DNA of 5,412 nucleotides. It comes from Gemmataceae bacterium (GTDB lineage Bacteria > Planctomycetota > Planctomycetia > Gemmatales > Gemmataceae). The translations under genes and the position numbers were made by a program. The stretch's first letter is position 1. Every line of letters starts with the position of its first letter. The notes under the pieces are model-generated. The model worked only from the letters and a program-made list of their open reading frames with translations. It was not told where the DNA came from and searched no databases. Positions 4,386-5,412 of the stretch are shown here, one piece after another. Where the stretch lies: assembly GCA_026418875.1 (NCBI GenBank), contig JAOAAM010000509.1, positions 1-5,412 on the forward strand, written 5' to 3'.

Positions 4386-5412
4386 ATGTTCAAGCGAATG
4401 TTGGTCGCGGCAGTCGCCGTCGTGGCGGTCGGCCTGCTGACCGTCCCTGCGGAGGCGGTCGGCCGGCGGAACCGCTGTGCCGATTGCGGAGGCTGCGGCA
4501 CCGCAGTAGCCCATGCGGATTGCGGGGCGTGTGGCACGACGACCGCCTGCCAGCCCCAGTACGCCACTCAAACCGTCACCTGCTACGAGCAACGGATTGT
4601 CGAGCGGCAAGTGCCCGTGCAAGTTCAGCGGATGGTGCAGAAGACCGTGACCGAACCGGTGACCTACCAGGTGCAAGTGCCGGTCCGAACCACCGAACAA
4701 CGTCAAGTGATGACCTGCAAGACGGTGGCGAAGCAAGTTCCCGTTACGGTGACGGAATACCAATCCGTCACGGTGCCGGAGCAACGGACGGAAACCTACT
4801 ACACGACGGTGACGAAGCAAGTTCCGTACACCTACACGGAAATGCAGCAAGTGACCGAGCAGGTGCCGCAACAGGTGACCACCTACAAGATGGTCGCCAA
4901 GCAGGTGCCCGTCACGATCACCGAGATGCAGCAGCAAGTCACCCCCGTGACGCGGAAGGTCACGACGTATCAAACGGTTCGGCGGACGGTGCAAGAGTGC
5001 GTGCCGGTTTGCCGGACGGTTTGTGTCCCGGTCTGCGACCCCTGCACCGGTTGCGTCCGCATGGTCCGCACGACGGTTCGGGAGAACTGCATGCGGGAGC
5101 GCGTGGTGTGTGAGCGCGTGCCGGTGGTGCAGGACGTGACCGTGAACGAGGTGAAGTGCGTGCCGGTGCAGAAGCAAGTGATGCAGACGGTTTACGAATG
5201 CGTCCCGGAAACCAAGCAAGTGATGGTGTCGGTGGTGCGCTGCGTGCCGGTGCAGAAGCAGGGAACCCGCACCGTGGCCGAGTGTGTCCCGCAGCAGCGG
5301 CAAGTGACGGTGAACGTCGTGAAGTGCCAGCCGGTGCAGAAGCAAGTGATGCAAACGGTGTATGAGACCGTGCAGGTTCCCGAAACGGTCAACGTCGAAG
5401 TGTGCACCTACA
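4386..5412 (+). CDS. Exported cysteine-rich repeat protein, YTV-like planctomycete surface protein, 3' partial
   Basis: The frame is open from ATG 4386 to the window edge (342 codons, no stop). Residues 1-24 are a Sec signal peptide: K3/R4, a hydrophobic core 6-20 and cleavage after AEA. A Cys-rich segment follows (C31, C34, C37, C46, C49, C55, C66, in CxxC spacing). Residues 70-200 are Val/Thr/Gln/Tyr repeats with 28-residue period (KQVPV at 116, KQVPY at 144, KQVPV at 172). Residues 205-242 hold a dense Cys cluster (C205, C209, C213, C217, C220, C223, C235, C242). Residues 257-342 form a second repeat set (CVPVQKQ, ECVP) with Cys at 258, 272, 286, 300 and 314. Composition and Y-x-T/V motifs resemble the YTV proteins described from planctomycete cell walls. 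A disulfide-linked surface role is inferred. Family assignment is by resemblance; the coding call is firm. A long His/Leu-rich frame on the opposite strand is its antisense shadow. Confidence 0.87.
   Translation, partial: MFKRMLVAAVAVVAVGLLTVPAEAVGRRNRCADCGGCGTAVAHADCGACGTTTACQPQYATQTVTCYEQRIVERQVPVQVQRMVQKTVTEPVTYQVQVPVRTTEQRQVMTCKTVAKQVPVTVTEYQSVTVPEQRTETYYTTVTKQVPYTYTEMQQVTEQVPQQVTTYKMVAKQVPVTITEMQQQVTPVTRKVTTYQTVRRTVQECVPVCRTVCVPVCDPCTGCVRMVRTTVRENCMRERVVCERVPVVQDVTVNEVKCVPVQKQVMQTVYECVPETKQVMVSVVRCVPVQKQGTRTVAECVPQQRQVTVNVVKCQPVQKQVMQTVYETVQVPETVNVEVCTY
4731..4982 (+). repeat. Three 84-bp coding repeats (28 residues each), cysteine-free type
   Basis: Units start at 4731, 4815 and 4899, each opening with Lys-Gln-Val-Pro (KQVPVTVTE, KQVPYTYTE, KQVPVTITE). 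The period is exactly 28 residues. Later positions vary more (EQRTETYYTTV, QQVTTYKMV, RKVTTYQTV). Less regular copies in 14-residue phase occur upstream (RQVPVQV at residues 74-80). These units lack Cys, unlike the downstream set. Confidence 0.85.
5154..5412 (+). repeat. 84-bp coding repeats (28 residues) with a cysteine every 14 residues, third copy cut by the window end
   Basis: Units start at 5154, 5238 and 5322. Each opens with K/R-C-x-P-V-Q-K-Q and has a second half led by E-C-V-P. Copies one and three share a 24-base identical stretch (5162-5185 and 5330-5353), exactly two units apart. In the third copy the mid-unit Cys is replaced by Thr328 (YETVQVP). The last unit is complete or nearly so when the window ends. 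Confidence 0.9.

Noticed and set aside
4194..5354. Long minus-strand frame of 386 codons, rich in His and Leu
   Set aside because: It is antisense to the YTV-like gene. The sense strand uses very many GTG, CAG and ACG codons, which read as CAC, CTG and CGT on the other strand and keep it open. It has no ribosome binding site or family motif, whereas the sense frame has a signal peptide, clear repeats and a GAGGA site.

Overview
The window reads as GC-rich DNA from a member of the Planctomycetota. The assignment rests on three things: a secreted cysteine-rich protein built from Val/Thr/Tyr/Gln repeats that resembles the planctomycete YTV family, a secreted DUF1080 protein next to a Tat-exported ThuA-like protein, and a soluble multi-PAS hybrid histidine kinase. 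Together these are typical of planctomycete genomes. A narrower placement (for example Gemmatales or Pirellulales) cannot be made from sequence reading alone.

Layout. Bases 1-19 are the Tn5/Nextera mosaic-end adapter, so genuine genomic sequence starts at base 20. From there to 2254 (+) runs a hybrid sensor kinase whose true N-terminus is missing. A hairpin at 2265-2310 separates it from a convergent minus-strand pair: a ThuA-like protein (4103-3189) followed 80 bp downstream by a DUF1080 / 3-keto-disaccharide hydrolase-like protein (3108-2377). A 282-bp divergent intergenic region (4104-4385) holds the upstream signals of the pair and of a plus-strand gene from 4386 that runs off the right edge. 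That last gene encodes an exported repeat protein of at least 342 residues.

How the genes relate. The ThuA-like and DUF1080 proteins are probably co-transcribed and both appear to be exported, which suggests processing of oxidised (3-keto) sugars outside the cytoplasm. The repeat protein looks like a disulfide-rich cell-surface component. The kinase looks like a soluble phosphorelay protein with no visible functional link to its neighbours. No RNA gene, CRISPR array, insertion sequence or defence system is visible.

The most noteworthy signal is the repeat protein: five cysteines spaced exactly 14 residues apart, inside 28-residue (84-bp) repeats. The window ends inside this repeat array.
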